From Rhinopomastus cyanomelas (taxonomy: Eukaryota > Chordata > Aves > Bucerotiformes > Rhinopomastidae): a stretch of DNA of 64,000 bases. Where the stretch lies: the NCBI GenBank assembly GCA_013400115.1, contig VXBP01007102.1:462-64461 (forward strand), written 5' to 3'. Below are positions 60,701 through 64,000 of the stretch, piece by piece. Below the pieces are notes generated by a model. The model did no database searches and had not been told where the DNA came from. It saw only the letters and a list, made by a program, of their open reading frames with translations. A program made the translations under genes and the position numbers. Within the stretch, counting starts at the first letter, position 1. Each line of letters begins with the position of its first letter.

Positions 60701-63236
60701 AAAAGCAACATGTGAACACAAGGCCAAGAAGGAAATCCATGACCATAAAGGCAGGAGAAGAGATTTCTGTGCTGTGGGATGCTTCGTTTGGATTCCTTAT
60801 TCCCTCCCCAACACAAACACAATTTCAGCTCCATCGTAATTTCTGATAGTTAGTTCTTCACTCTTCCTTCTCTGCTTGCAAAGAAAGTGCACTGCCTTTT
60901 ATACAGCTGCAAAGGGATTATACGCTCTCACAATAATAAAAAAAGGACTTGGGTCTTTGCTTTCAGCTCACAGTCAGACAAGAGCAGCTCTCTCTACCAC
61001 ACACGCCTCAGACAGTGGTACATGATGATTCCTCTGGTGATCAGCCTGTGTTAAAGGAAGCAGAATTGACTAAGAAGCCTAAACCCAACTGTGATGAAAA
61101 CCCAGCTGAGGCTGCTGAGGAGAGGTGAGCTCTCTGCTCCAGCTGGCTGCCTGCACCTCGTTGGTATTGCAGTGCAGCAATAAGCCCTGCCAGTACATCA
61201 CCCAGAAAAGAGAGTATTTTGTTAGAGAAGGAGAGACTTGGCCAAGAAAAGATGCACAGTTTTGAGCTGGGCTGATTAGGGCATTGATCTGCTTGATGCA
61301 GCTGGGCCTGTTTGCCCATAGGCAGCAACTTCACCAGCTCCACCTGTGCACAAGGAGCCTGGGACTAAGAGTCTCTGAGGTGTCCCTTCAGGTGTGTAAC
61401 TGTCAGGGAAAAATGCTGCAAGGAAAGTAGTTACTCACAGTCTCTCCAGGGGCTCCAGCTTCTCCTCGAGCTCCTTTCTGCCCCTTCGCACCCTGCGTGG
61501 AAAGAAGAGATACTGCCCTATTAGACATGGCACCGGACTGCCTGCCAGACAATAAAATTCAAGGTGCCTGAACACACATTAGGCAATGGTTTTTGTTAAT
61601 CAATTCACAGAGGAGTTTAGCAGCTGAGGGAATGGCTCCTGCTTCTTTGTGCAGTGAGAAAATGAAATATAAAAATAAAGCCCTGAGACACAAGAAGAAT
61701 TACCAATGACTGATCAGCTCAGAGGCTGCTTCTCCGCACATGATGCTGAATCTTGCAGACATCCATCTGGGTGAAACTACTTCCCATCCTCAGGTCTACC
61801 CCAGCTACTTCATTTCCAGCTCAGCTGTGAGGGTCTCCCTGCACGAAGGAAGCTTTGCCTGCAGTTCTCAAATACGTTTCTAAATGGGCTTCATAGTTCA
61901 AAAGCTTTGTCCCAGTCACATAACCCTTTCTTCAGGACTTTGGCAGGACAGAGGCTACTCACTGAACAGACCCCCTTCATTAGTTAATTAAAAATGTTGT
62001 GGTATTACTGCTTGTCTAATTATGCTAAAACTGCTGTTAAGATGTTGATGCCCAAGTAATAGCTGACACATGGCTTGGGCACAGCAGAGACAAGAGCAGA
62101 GAGAACACCCTCTCATGCTGACATGAAAACATACAATGGTTTAGGTTGGAAAAGACCTTTAAGATCATTAAGCCCAACCATTAACCCGATTCTACCAAGC
62201 CTACCACTAAACCATGTTCAAACATACTCTGCTATCACAGGACATACCTCAGAGATGACTGGAAATAATGTGTGTGAGGCAAGAAACTTTCAGAAGGTAA
62301 CTGAGCCTACAAAACCTCCCCATGGTCAAATGGGCTGAATGTTCTGCAACATTTTGGCAAGATGCTGCTTATTTGTGAGACCTGTGGGTTAGAGGCATAA
62401 GAACAAAATTCCTTCTTGAAGGAACCTGATGTTGGAAGGAGTCTCTCCGACTGCAGCATCATACTACAGATGTTTCTGCTTTGACTTTCTGTATGGCCAG
62501 TATAAGTATCTCTACAGAAGGCCCTGAACTTACAACAACAAGGAAAGGATAGAGACCTTCAAGGCACGTGATCTCTCCAGTCATGTCAAAGAGTCTTCAA
62601 GGCCGGAACAACATACCTGTACTCCTGCGGGTCCTGGGACCCCCTTTCCACCTGGAATCCCAGGTAATCCCTGCAAAAACAAAGGGAGAGGTGAGGAAGC
62701 TGAAGAAAGCTACTTCTTTCCTCTCGTGACAATTCTTCTGAGAGAAGAAAGGGTGGTTTTTACAGATGCTCTGATTACACAGGGCTCTGCATCTCCTGGG
62801 GGCTCCAGCCAGAACAAGAGCAGCCCAGAATACAAATGGAGGAACCAAATATACAATTGAGCTGGGTCACAATATGTTAAAAGTCCTTAATAAATTCTGT
62901 GCAACCTTAACTGCCAGGCAAGCTCTGTCTGACAAACACCACAGCCCTCTTTTCAGCTACTAAGGCTGTAAATTAGGTGCCTGAATTCCTGTAGTCATGT
63001 AGCCTCCTCTACAGTCAGTACAAACGCAAGCACCACGATGGTTATTTGAGATGAGAAAGCATCCCAGCTTTGGCAGGAGCATGTCCCAGTCCCCCGCCCC
63101 TCTGCCTCCAGAACAGGAAGCTCTTGTGTCCTCTCCTTGCTAAAGGTCAGAAACAACTGAAGAAACATTTGGCTGTGCTTACAGGTTCTCCGCTTGTTCC
63201 TCGATCTCCTTTCTCCCCTTTTGGTCCAGGTTCACC
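18551..63236 (-). CDS. COL22A1: Collagen alpha-1(XXII) chain, C-terminal 742 residues in 32 exons (5' part outside window)
   Basis: Secreted FACIT collagen of the extracellular matrix; collagen XXII is known from tissue junctions, notably the myotendinous junction. Seen here: 32 GT-AG exons joining to 2229 nt in frame, ending TAG at 18551-18553. Domain order: Gly-X-Y block of 211 residues (exons 1-11), linker SSPLLTPEDINLLVK plus DVCSEC (exons 12-13), 112 unbroken Gly-X-Y triplets (exons 13-28), helical NC2 linker (exons 29-30), COL1 of about 106 residues with a G-V-G break and a GYAKDG break, then NC1 with C-DPAQ-C, the FACIT C-X4-C motif used for chain linkage. The ending AYYASLAARPANVKGP and GYAKDG are the main reasons for calling COL22A1 rather than COL21A1, COL9A1 or COL14A1. 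Introns 1-28 are phase 0; the last three (before exons 30, 31 and 32) are phase 1. The signal peptide, vWA and TSPN domains must lie to the right of 64000. The family call is near certain; the exact paralogue is recalled, not searched. Confidence 0.88.
19675..19752 (-). CDS. COL22A1: COL22A1 exon 31 of window, COL1 domain
   Basis: 78 bp, phase 1 at both ends. Peptide GERGAKGEKGDTGV then GQRGEIGPPGIP. GVGQRG is the first COL1 imperfection. Acceptor cctctgtctgcag, donor gtgtgt. The flanking introns (338 bp and 936 bp) show nothing recognisable. Confidence 0.92.
20091..20273 (-). CDS. COL22A1: COL22A1 exon 30 of window, NC2 second half and start of COL1
   Basis: 183 bp, phase 1 at both ends; acceptor after a good pyrimidine tract (ccatttccctcttcacag), donor gtgagtg. 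It encodes the rest of the NC2 helix, AKLAYVLAQVQPAHVKASH, then 14 triplets beginning GRPGPPGPPGKEG, which open the COL1 domain. The 1.22-kb intron between exons 29 and 30 shows nothing recognisable. Confidence 0.9.
21496..21562 (-). CDS. COL22A1: COL22A1 exon 29 of window, helical NC2 linker (first half)
   Basis: 67 bp, starts in phase 0 after acceptor tatactccag and ends in phase 1 before gtaagc. Peptide GEPPSLETLRRLIQEELAKQ followed by LD. It is easily missed: it has one Gly-X-Y triplet only and no long open frame. It is required because exon 28 ends in phase 0 while exon 30 starts in phase 1. The leucine/isoleucine spacing (L, L, I, L, L) suggests an amphipathic helix, and FACIT NC2 regions are known to drive chain trimerisation. 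Confidence 0.87.
21838..22062 (-). mobile_element. CR1 fragment in intron 28
   Basis: AAATCATAGAATCACAGAAT followed by AAGGTTGGAAAGGATCTTTG and CCCTGGGCAGTCTGTTCCAA; about 225 bp, minus orientation. Confidence 0.87.
23535..23722 (+). mobile_element. CR1 3' end fragment in intron 28
   Basis: CTGCCCAGGGAGGTTGTGGA, TGGATCTAGGTGATCCTGCT, GGACTAGATGATCTTTCGAG and a degenerate tail; plus orientation. Confidence 0.88.
24023..24202 (-). CDS. COL22A1: COL22A1 exon 28 of window, end of the long triple helix
   Basis: 180 bp, 20 perfect triplets, phase 0 at both ends. It begins GQPGIKGEKGLQGEKGPPG and ends GQPGFPGPR. GLQGEK resembles the GLQGER integrin motif reported for collagen XXII. Acceptor ttttcacttag, donor gtaagattg. 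The 2.46-kb intron to exon 29 holds CR1 pieces at 21838-22062 and 23535-23722. Confidence 0.92.
24503..24547 (-). CDS. COL22A1: COL22A1 exon 27 of window
   Basis: 45 bp, phase 0, GAPGKQGETGSKGER; acceptor gtgttgcag, donor gtaggt. The intron to exon 28 is 300 bp with nothing recognisable. Confidence 0.9.
24819..24854 (-). CDS. COL22A1: COL22A1 exon 26 of window
   Basis: 36 bp, phase 0, GEPGEKGPPGKE; acceptor tgtctctcag, donor gtaagttac. The intron to exon 27 is 271 bp. Confidence 0.9.
25671..25686. repeat. 16-bp perfect palindrome in intron 25
   Basis: ATGTCAGCGCTGACAT reads the same on both strands and contains outward-facing GCTGAC half-sites. About one perfect 16-mer palindrome is expected by chance in 64 kb. 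Confidence 0.35.
25873..25969 (+). repeat. Polypurine low-complexity tract
   Basis: 97 bp almost entirely A and G (AAAAAGGGGGGAAAAAGGGA pattern) in intron 25. In the sense of COL22A1 it is a polypyrimidine tract, far from any seen acceptor. Confidence 0.85.
26606..26677 (-). CDS. COL22A1: COL22A1 exon 25 of window
   Basis: 72 bp (24 codons), phase 0, GPKGNKGESGSPGLPG then FVGPRGPP; acceptor ctatcctaag, donor gtgagtatg. The 1.75-kb intron to exon 26 contains a polypurine tract and a 16-bp palindrome. Confidence 0.9.
27335..27588 (+). mobile_element. CR1 fragment, older subfamily, in intron 24
   Basis: GCCTTACATTGGACATTAAG, GGTTTCCCAGGGCAGAGGTG and the tail GGTTCTATGATTCTGTGATT; plus orientation, about 250 bp. 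Confidence 0.87.
28425..28760 (-). mobile_element. CR1 fragment with assembly N, in intron 24
   Basis: A CR1 tail (28425-28545) is joined across an N at 28547 to an internal ORF2 piece encoding ILGCIRRSVASRSREVILPL and SALVRPHLEHCV. In intact CR1 several hundred bases lie between these two parts, so sequence is missing at the N or was deleted. Confidence 0.88.
29590..29643 (-). CDS. COL22A1: COL22A1 exon 24 of window
   Basis: 54 bp, phase 0, GKNGPPGPAGEPGPPGNP; acceptor tttatatag, donor gtaagtacc. The 2.9-kb intron to exon 25 holds two CR1 pieces (27335-27588 plus strand, 28425-28760 minus strand). Confidence 0.9.
31328..31381 (-). CDS. COL22A1: COL22A1 exon 23 of window
   Basis: 54 bp, phase 0, GDAGPVGPQGPRGFRGQP; acceptor tgtatttcag, donor gtgagttt. 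The 1.68-kb intron to exon 24 shows nothing recognisable. Confidence 0.9.
32356..32409 (-). CDS. COL22A1: COL22A1 exon 22 of window
   Basis: 54 bp, phase 0, GEPGATGPAGREGPPGKD; acceptor gaattgcag, donor gtaagtgta. The 0.97-kb intron to exon 23 shows nothing recognisable. Confidence 0.9.
33305..33349 (-). CDS. COL22A1: COL22A1 exon 21 of window, contains RGD
   Basis: 45 bp, phase 0, GFKGQRGDTGPPGPR; acceptor cttctttag, donor gtaagtaa. It contains the tripeptide RGD, and GFKGQR resembles the GFKGER integrin motif reported for collagen XXII. The 0.9-kb intron to exon 22 shows nothing recognisable. Confidence 0.9.
33735..34027 (+). mobile_element. CR1 3' part in intron 20
   Basis: It encodes LYVKGKCQEDEVRLFSVASN and RNSFMVRVTKHWDSLPRAVV (CR1 ORF2 C-terminus), then the 3' end up to CCAATCCCTAATGTTCTGTG; plus orientation. 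Confidence 0.9.
34028..34118 (+). mobile_element. Second CR1 3' end directly after the first
   Basis: CCTGTGTGACTTGATCTAGG through GGTCCCTTCCAATCCCAATG repeats the last ~90 bp of the preceding copy in the same orientation, so two CR1 ends lie head to tail. Confidence 0.85.
34285..34338 (-). CDS. COL22A1: COL22A1 exon 20 of window
   Basis: 54 bp, phase 0, GKPGEPGLPGQEGARGLP; acceptor tttcccacag, donor gtaagtgc. The 0.94-kb intron to exon 21 holds two adjoining CR1 3' ends (33735-34118). Confidence 0.9.
35242..35295 (-). CDS. COL22A1: COL22A1 exon 19 of window
   Basis: 54 bp, phase 0, GAAGSDGKDGKPGSLGEP; acceptor catctacag, donor gtaatgtg. The 0.9-kb intron to exon 20 shows nothing recognisable. 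Confidence 0.9.
36083..36136 (-). CDS. COL22A1: COL22A1 exon 18 of window
   Basis: 54 bp, phase 0, GKDGPPGPQGPPGLPGLP; acceptor tctttccag, donor gtgagtgc. The 0.79-kb intron to exon 19 shows nothing recognisable. Confidence 0.9.
36959..37012 (-). CDS. COL22A1: COL22A1 exon 17 of window
   Basis: 54 bp, phase 0, GPDGAPGPIGPAGNPGDI; acceptor ttttatttag, donor gtaagctg. The 0.82-kb intron to exon 18 shows nothing recognisable. Confidence 0.9.
38423..38476 (-). CDS. COL22A1: COL22A1 exon 16 of window
   Basis: 54 bp, phase 0, GHPGMPGFSGAPGNPGPP; acceptor cattctgcag, donor gtaagtttg. The 1.41-kb intron to exon 17 shows no recognisable element. Confidence 0.9.
38750..39640 (-). mobile_element. Young 5'-truncated CR1 with open ORF2 C-terminal half, in intron 15
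   Basis: About 890 bp. The tail ATCATAGAATCATGGAATCA is at the low end. The minus-strand reading frame stays open from 39657 to 38833: FADDTKLGG (reverse transcriptase catalytic box), WIRRGVVSRSREVLLPLYSA, LVRPHLEYCVQFWAPQYKRD and the C-terminus. The first six codons are flank, not CR1, since homology starts at KFADD. The absence of stops suggests a recent insertion. It is a fragment, not an active gene. Confidence 0.92.
40221..40274 (-). CDS. COL22A1: COL22A1 exon 15 of window
   Basis: 54 bp, phase 0, GAKGDRGMTGDTGEKGQQ; acceptor catctcag, donor gtaaaaat. The 1.74-kb intron to exon 16 is half filled by the CR1 copy at 38750-39640. Confidence 0.9.
41560..41782 (-). mobile_element. CR1 fragment, older subfamily, beside exon 14
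   Basis: GTATCACAGTAATTATAAGG, then TCCGGTCCAACCTACATCCA and ACACCTCCAGGGATGGTGAC; minus orientation, ending about 30 bp from the exon 14 donor. Confidence 0.82.
41814..41867 (-). CDS. COL22A1: COL22A1 exon 14 of window
   Basis: 54 bp, phase 0, GDTGPRGPAGPPGLDGPK; acceptor gcattgcag, donor gttagt, slightly weaker than consensus. A CR1 piece begins about 30 bp beyond the donor, inside the 1.54-kb intron to exon 15. Confidence 0.9.
42063..42176 (-). CDS. COL22A1: COL22A1 exon 13 of window, CSEC linker end and start of long triple helix
   Basis: 114 bp (38 codons), phase 0. DVCSECPP is followed by ten Gly-X-Y triplets beginning GPPGLPGIPGFKGDK. Acceptor cctttctag, donor gtaagag. The paired cysteines could crosslink chains; that is inferred from other FACITs. 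The intron to exon 14 is only 195 bp. Confidence 0.92.
42732..42882 (-). mobile_element. CR1 3' end fragment in intron 12
   Basis: TCATAGAATCATAGAATCAT then TACGGATCGGAAGGGACCTC. The TACGGA variant is shared with the copies at 38750 and 46172, so all three are one young subfamily. Minus orientation, about 150 bp. Confidence 0.9.
42990..43110 (+). mobile_element. MIR-like tRNA-derived SINE fragment
   Basis: AGAGAGAGCATCAGGCTGAG followed by AGTTAGGAGACCTTG resembles the tRNA-related head of MIR/CORE-type SINEs (GAGCA...GGGAGTCAGGAGACCTGG). Its ends are unclear. Confidence 0.45.
44126..44173 (-). CDS. COL22A1: COL22A1 exon 12 of window, non-collagenous linker
   Basis: 48 bp, phase 0, GSSPLLTPEDINLLVK; acceptor attccacag, donor gtaatc. 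It has no Gly-X-Y repeat. It was accepted because the splice sites, phase and position fit a linker between two collagenous domains and it flows into DVCSEC of exon 13. The 1.95-kb intron to exon 13 contains a CR1 piece and a MIR-like SINE. Confidence 0.85.
44597..44641 (-). CDS. COL22A1: COL22A1 exon 11 of window
   Basis: 45 bp, phase 0, GLPGNPGERGPPGKP; acceptor gatctgtag, donor gtatgt. It includes GNPGER, the general GxxGER form of collagen integrin sites. It is the last exon of the N-terminal Gly-X-Y block. The 423-bp intron to exon 12 shows nothing recognisable. Confidence 0.9.
46172..46296 (-). mobile_element. CR1 fragment interrupted by assembly N, in intron 10
   Basis: The tail TCATAGAATCACAGAATCAT-TACGGAT breaks at an N (46200) and resumes with GTGTGGTCTCCCCAGTGCAG, an internal ORF2 segment that lies about 500 bp further inside the copy at 38750. 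Sequence is missing here. Confidence 0.88.
48024..48090 (+). mobile_element. CR1 3' end, short, in intron 10
   Basis: GGATTGGACTAGATGATCTT, then TCCCTTCCAATCCCTAATGA and TTCTATGATTCC; plus orientation, abutting the opposite-strand CR1 piece. Confidence 0.87.
48100..49204 (-). mobile_element. CR1 ORF2 piece: endonuclease end to early reverse transcriptase, in intron 10
   Basis: The minus strand reads GSLGYSDHEMVEIRVSC (end of the endonuclease; SDH motif), NRELLSKLKRKVHRSWMEG, KGNKKGFFKHIAGKTKPRAN, KSMGPDGMHPQVLRE, then a reverse transcriptase segment near 48180-48300 (related to IPGKAMEQFVL). It has neither a CR1 5' end nor a 3' tail of its own. It is homologous to the piece at 1-1390. Frame breaks show it is dead. 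Confidence 0.88.
51119..51172 (-). CDS. COL22A1: COL22A1 exon 10 of window
   Basis: 54 bp, phase 0, GPRGVPGIPGPQGPPGQD; acceptor ccctgtcag, donor gtaagtaa. It is followed by the largest intron (6.48 kb, 44642-51118), which holds three CR1 pieces; outside these I saw no collagen-like exon. Confidence 0.9.
52014..52049 (-). CDS. COL22A1: COL22A1 exon 9 of window
   Basis: 36 bp, phase 0, GPAGPPGDKGSL; acceptor tgtttgcag, donor gtacag, less typical than its neighbours. The 0.84-kb intron to exon 10 shows nothing recognisable. Confidence 0.87.
52366..52705 (-). mobile_element. CR1 fragment, diverged subfamily, in intron 8
   Basis: CACAGAATATCAAGTTGGAA then GGGACCCATATGGACCATTG and later CTTTTCCTAATGTCCAGTCT; minus orientation, about 340 bp, well diverged. 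Confidence 0.78.
53422..53499 (-). CDS. COL22A1: COL22A1 exon 8 of window
   Basis: 78 bp (26 codons), phase 0, GERGAPGLPGQPGDRG then MPGLGLTGPP. G-L-G is a one-residue break. Acceptor gtttcag, donor gtgagt. The 1.37-kb intron to exon 9 contains an old CR1 piece (52366-52705). Confidence 0.9.
53805..54204 (-). mobile_element. CR1 3' part with ORF2 C-terminus, in intron 7
   Basis: The tail AATCATAGAATCATAGAATC is at the low end. The minus strand encodes LPYEERLRELGLLSLEKRRL, RTRGNGCKLEHRRFHINLRR and the C-terminus FLYDLV. About 400 bp, open, fairly young. Confidence 0.92.
55976..56020 (-). CDS. COL22A1: COL22A1 exon 7 of window
   Basis: 45 bp, phase 0, GERGPPGLPGPFGQK; acceptor cactttag, donor gtgag. 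Joined to the GKDGER end of exon 6 it gives GERGERG. The 2.48-kb intron to exon 8 contains the CR1 copy at 53805-54204. Confidence 0.9.
56516..56620 (-). CDS. COL22A1: COL22A1 exon 6 of window
   Basis: 105 bp (35 codons), phase 0, beginning GDPGEEGKMGLPG and ending GLPGKGKDGER. GKGKDG is a one-residue break in the triplet repeat (11 triplets plus G-K). Acceptor ttccgtag, donor gtaagtact. The 495-bp intron to exon 7 shows nothing recognisable. Confidence 0.9.
57523..57576 (-). CDS. COL22A1: COL22A1 exon 5 of window
   Basis: 54 bp, phase 0, GVPGHPGLPGKEGEKGEK; acceptor cattctag, donor gtgaat. The 0.9-kb intron to exon 6 shows no recognisable element. Confidence 0.9.
59085..59155 (+). mobile_element. 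CR1-like 3' end, short and old, in intron 4
   Basis: GATCGTAGGCTGGACTTGAT then GATCTCAGAGGTATTTTCCA and AATTCTGTGATT; plus orientation. Confidence 0.72.
59207..59260 (-). CDS. COL22A1: COL22A1 exon 4 of window
   Basis: 54 bp, phase 0, GVTGPAGPPGPRGLPGNV; acceptor ttaaaacag, donor gtatgtatg. The 1.63-kb intron to exon 5 begins with a short CR1 3' end (59085-59155). Confidence 0.9.
60315..60472 (+). mobile_element. CR1 3' end in intron 3
   Basis: GGTTGTGGAGTCTCCTTCAC, CCTGTGTGACTTGGTCTAGG, GATTGGACTAGATGGTCTTT and ATCCCTAATGTTCTGTGA; plus orientation, near consensus, about 158 bp. Confidence 0.92.
61439..61492 (-). CDS. COL22A1: COL22A1 exon 3 of window
   Basis: 54 bp, phase 0, GAKGQKGARGEAGAPGET; acceptor ccacgcag, donor gtgagtaa. 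The 2.18-kb intron to exon 4 holds a plus-strand CR1 3' end at 60315-60472 and a T-rich stretch near 60610; otherwise nothing is seen. Confidence 0.9.
62130..62216 (-). mobile_element. CR1 fragment, older subfamily, in intron 2
   Basis: TACAATGGTTTAGGTTGGAA then AAGACCTTTAAGATCATTAA and CCCAACCATTAACCCGATTC; minus orientation, about 87 bp. Confidence 0.8.
62617..62670 (-). CDS. COL22A1: COL22A1 exon 2 of window
   Basis: 54 bp, phase 0, GLPGIPGGKGVPGPAGVQ; acceptor tttttgcag, donor gtatgt. The 1.12-kb intron to exon 3 contains a short CR1 piece near 62130. Confidence 0.9.
63183..63236 (-). CDS. COL22A1: COL22A1 exon 1 of window
   Basis: 54 bp, phase 0, GEPGPKGEKGDRGTSGEP; acceptor ttacatcag, donor gtaagc. 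It is the first exon visible at the 5' side. No collagen-like exon is seen from 63237 to 64000, so the next upstream exon lies outside the window. The 512-bp intron to exon 2 shows nothing recognisable. Confidence 0.9.
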
Positions 63237-63927
63237 CTGATGTAAAACAGCGAGACAAAGAGAAATAAAAGCTATTTCCATGGCTGTTAGTCACTCCAGT
63301 CCCGTTTGGCAGGAGGGCTCTTTCAATCAGTTATGTATTTTCTAACATAAAGGAGGTTTTACAAAGATCTTTGAGGTCAATGGATCAAAACGGGTATCAC
63401 ACACCAAGACTTGGAGATCACTGTGTAGACTCCTTGGACAGTTATGACGTTAGCTGCAAACATGTTCAATTCAAAGAGGAAACTGCTTTTTCCTCACAGA
63501 GGAGTAGTTAAAGCATTTACCTTTCCAATTGATCAGTTCAGCTTCAAAGTGTTAAAGGCCAGGTGATATGACCTGGATTAGAGTGAAAGCCCTAGCAGTA
63601 CTGCAGGACCACAGACCCAGTGCCATCCTACAGCTGGGGAAATTATCTCACGTGCAGACAGTTCCCTACTCTACAAAAGACAGGTGTTCAAGGCCTCATC
63701 TAAAACACACCCAGAGATGTGCACTGTGCAGCTCCTCTCGATCTCTAGTTCTATTCTGTTACCATATCCATAATTCATGCAACTTCTCCTCCTTCCTGCA
63801 GTGCCAGCAAGTTATTTAATGGACCACCATCACTAACTAATAGGATAAATTTATTCGTGTTCTTCCTTCCTAGAGTAATTGAAGATGCTTTCAAACAGAA
63901 GTTCATCAGCTTTGTTCTGAGCTCTAG

Positions 63928-63971
63928 AATAATAATAATAATCAGTATTATAGAGAATAATAATCATCATC
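63928..63971. repeat. (AAT)n microsatellite, imperfect
   Basis: AATAATAATAATAATCAGTA followed by further AATAAT and CATCATC units, at the right edge of the window. Confidence 0.8.
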
Positions 63972-64000
63972 AAGTCCACATTTCTGCTTTCTACAAATTG

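Overview
The window looks like nuclear DNA of a bird. It is littered with CR1-type non-LTR retrotransposons, about 29 pieces on both strands, many ending in the CR1 8-bp ATTCTATG-type tail. It also carries one LTR-retrovirus-like LTR and one gene with compact vertebrate introns. Nothing bacterial, viral-episomal or CRISPR-like is present. The species cannot be named from sequence alone.

The one protein-coding gene is a FACIT collagen on the minus strand, whose 5' part lies beyond the right edge. I assembled 32 exons from 63236 down to the stop codon at 18551. Every intron is GT-AG. The exons sum to 2229 nt (742 codons plus stop) without a frame break, and most are 54, 45 or 36 bp. The protein reads: 211 residues of Gly-X-Y with two one-residue breaks; a short non-collagenous linker with a CSEC pair; 112 uninterrupted Gly-X-Y triplets; a helix-rich NC2 linker; a ~106-residue COL1 domain with two imperfections; and a 24-residue tail with the FACIT C-X4-C motif. 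The ending GYAKDG...CDPAQCAYYASLAARPANVKGP matches what I know of collagen XXII, so I call it COL22A1, an extracellular collagen of tissue junctions such as the myotendinous junction. The von Willebrand A and TSPN domains expected at the N-terminus lie outside the window.

Layout: 1-16.5 kb is intergenic DNA beyond the 3' end of the gene. It holds CR1 fragments (the largest at 1-1390), an ~880-bp LTR with primer-binding site (11.63-12.53 kb), a decayed tRNA-like sequence (13.2 kb) and two close inverted repeats (15.0-15.09 kb). The probable 3' UTR runs from 18.55 kb towards 16.7-17 kb. From 18.55 to 63.24 kb lie exons and introns; the largest intron (44.64-51.12 kb) holds a 1.1-kb CR1 reverse-transcriptase/endonuclease piece. 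Three single N characters (12034, 28547, 46200) all fall inside repeats and probably mark assembly gaps.

I found no new multi-gene system. The most interesting points are the changed integrin-binding-like motifs in the triple helix, the small helical NC2 exon, the LTR with an apparently long R region, the tRNA-like pseudogene, and possible hidden sequence at the N positions.
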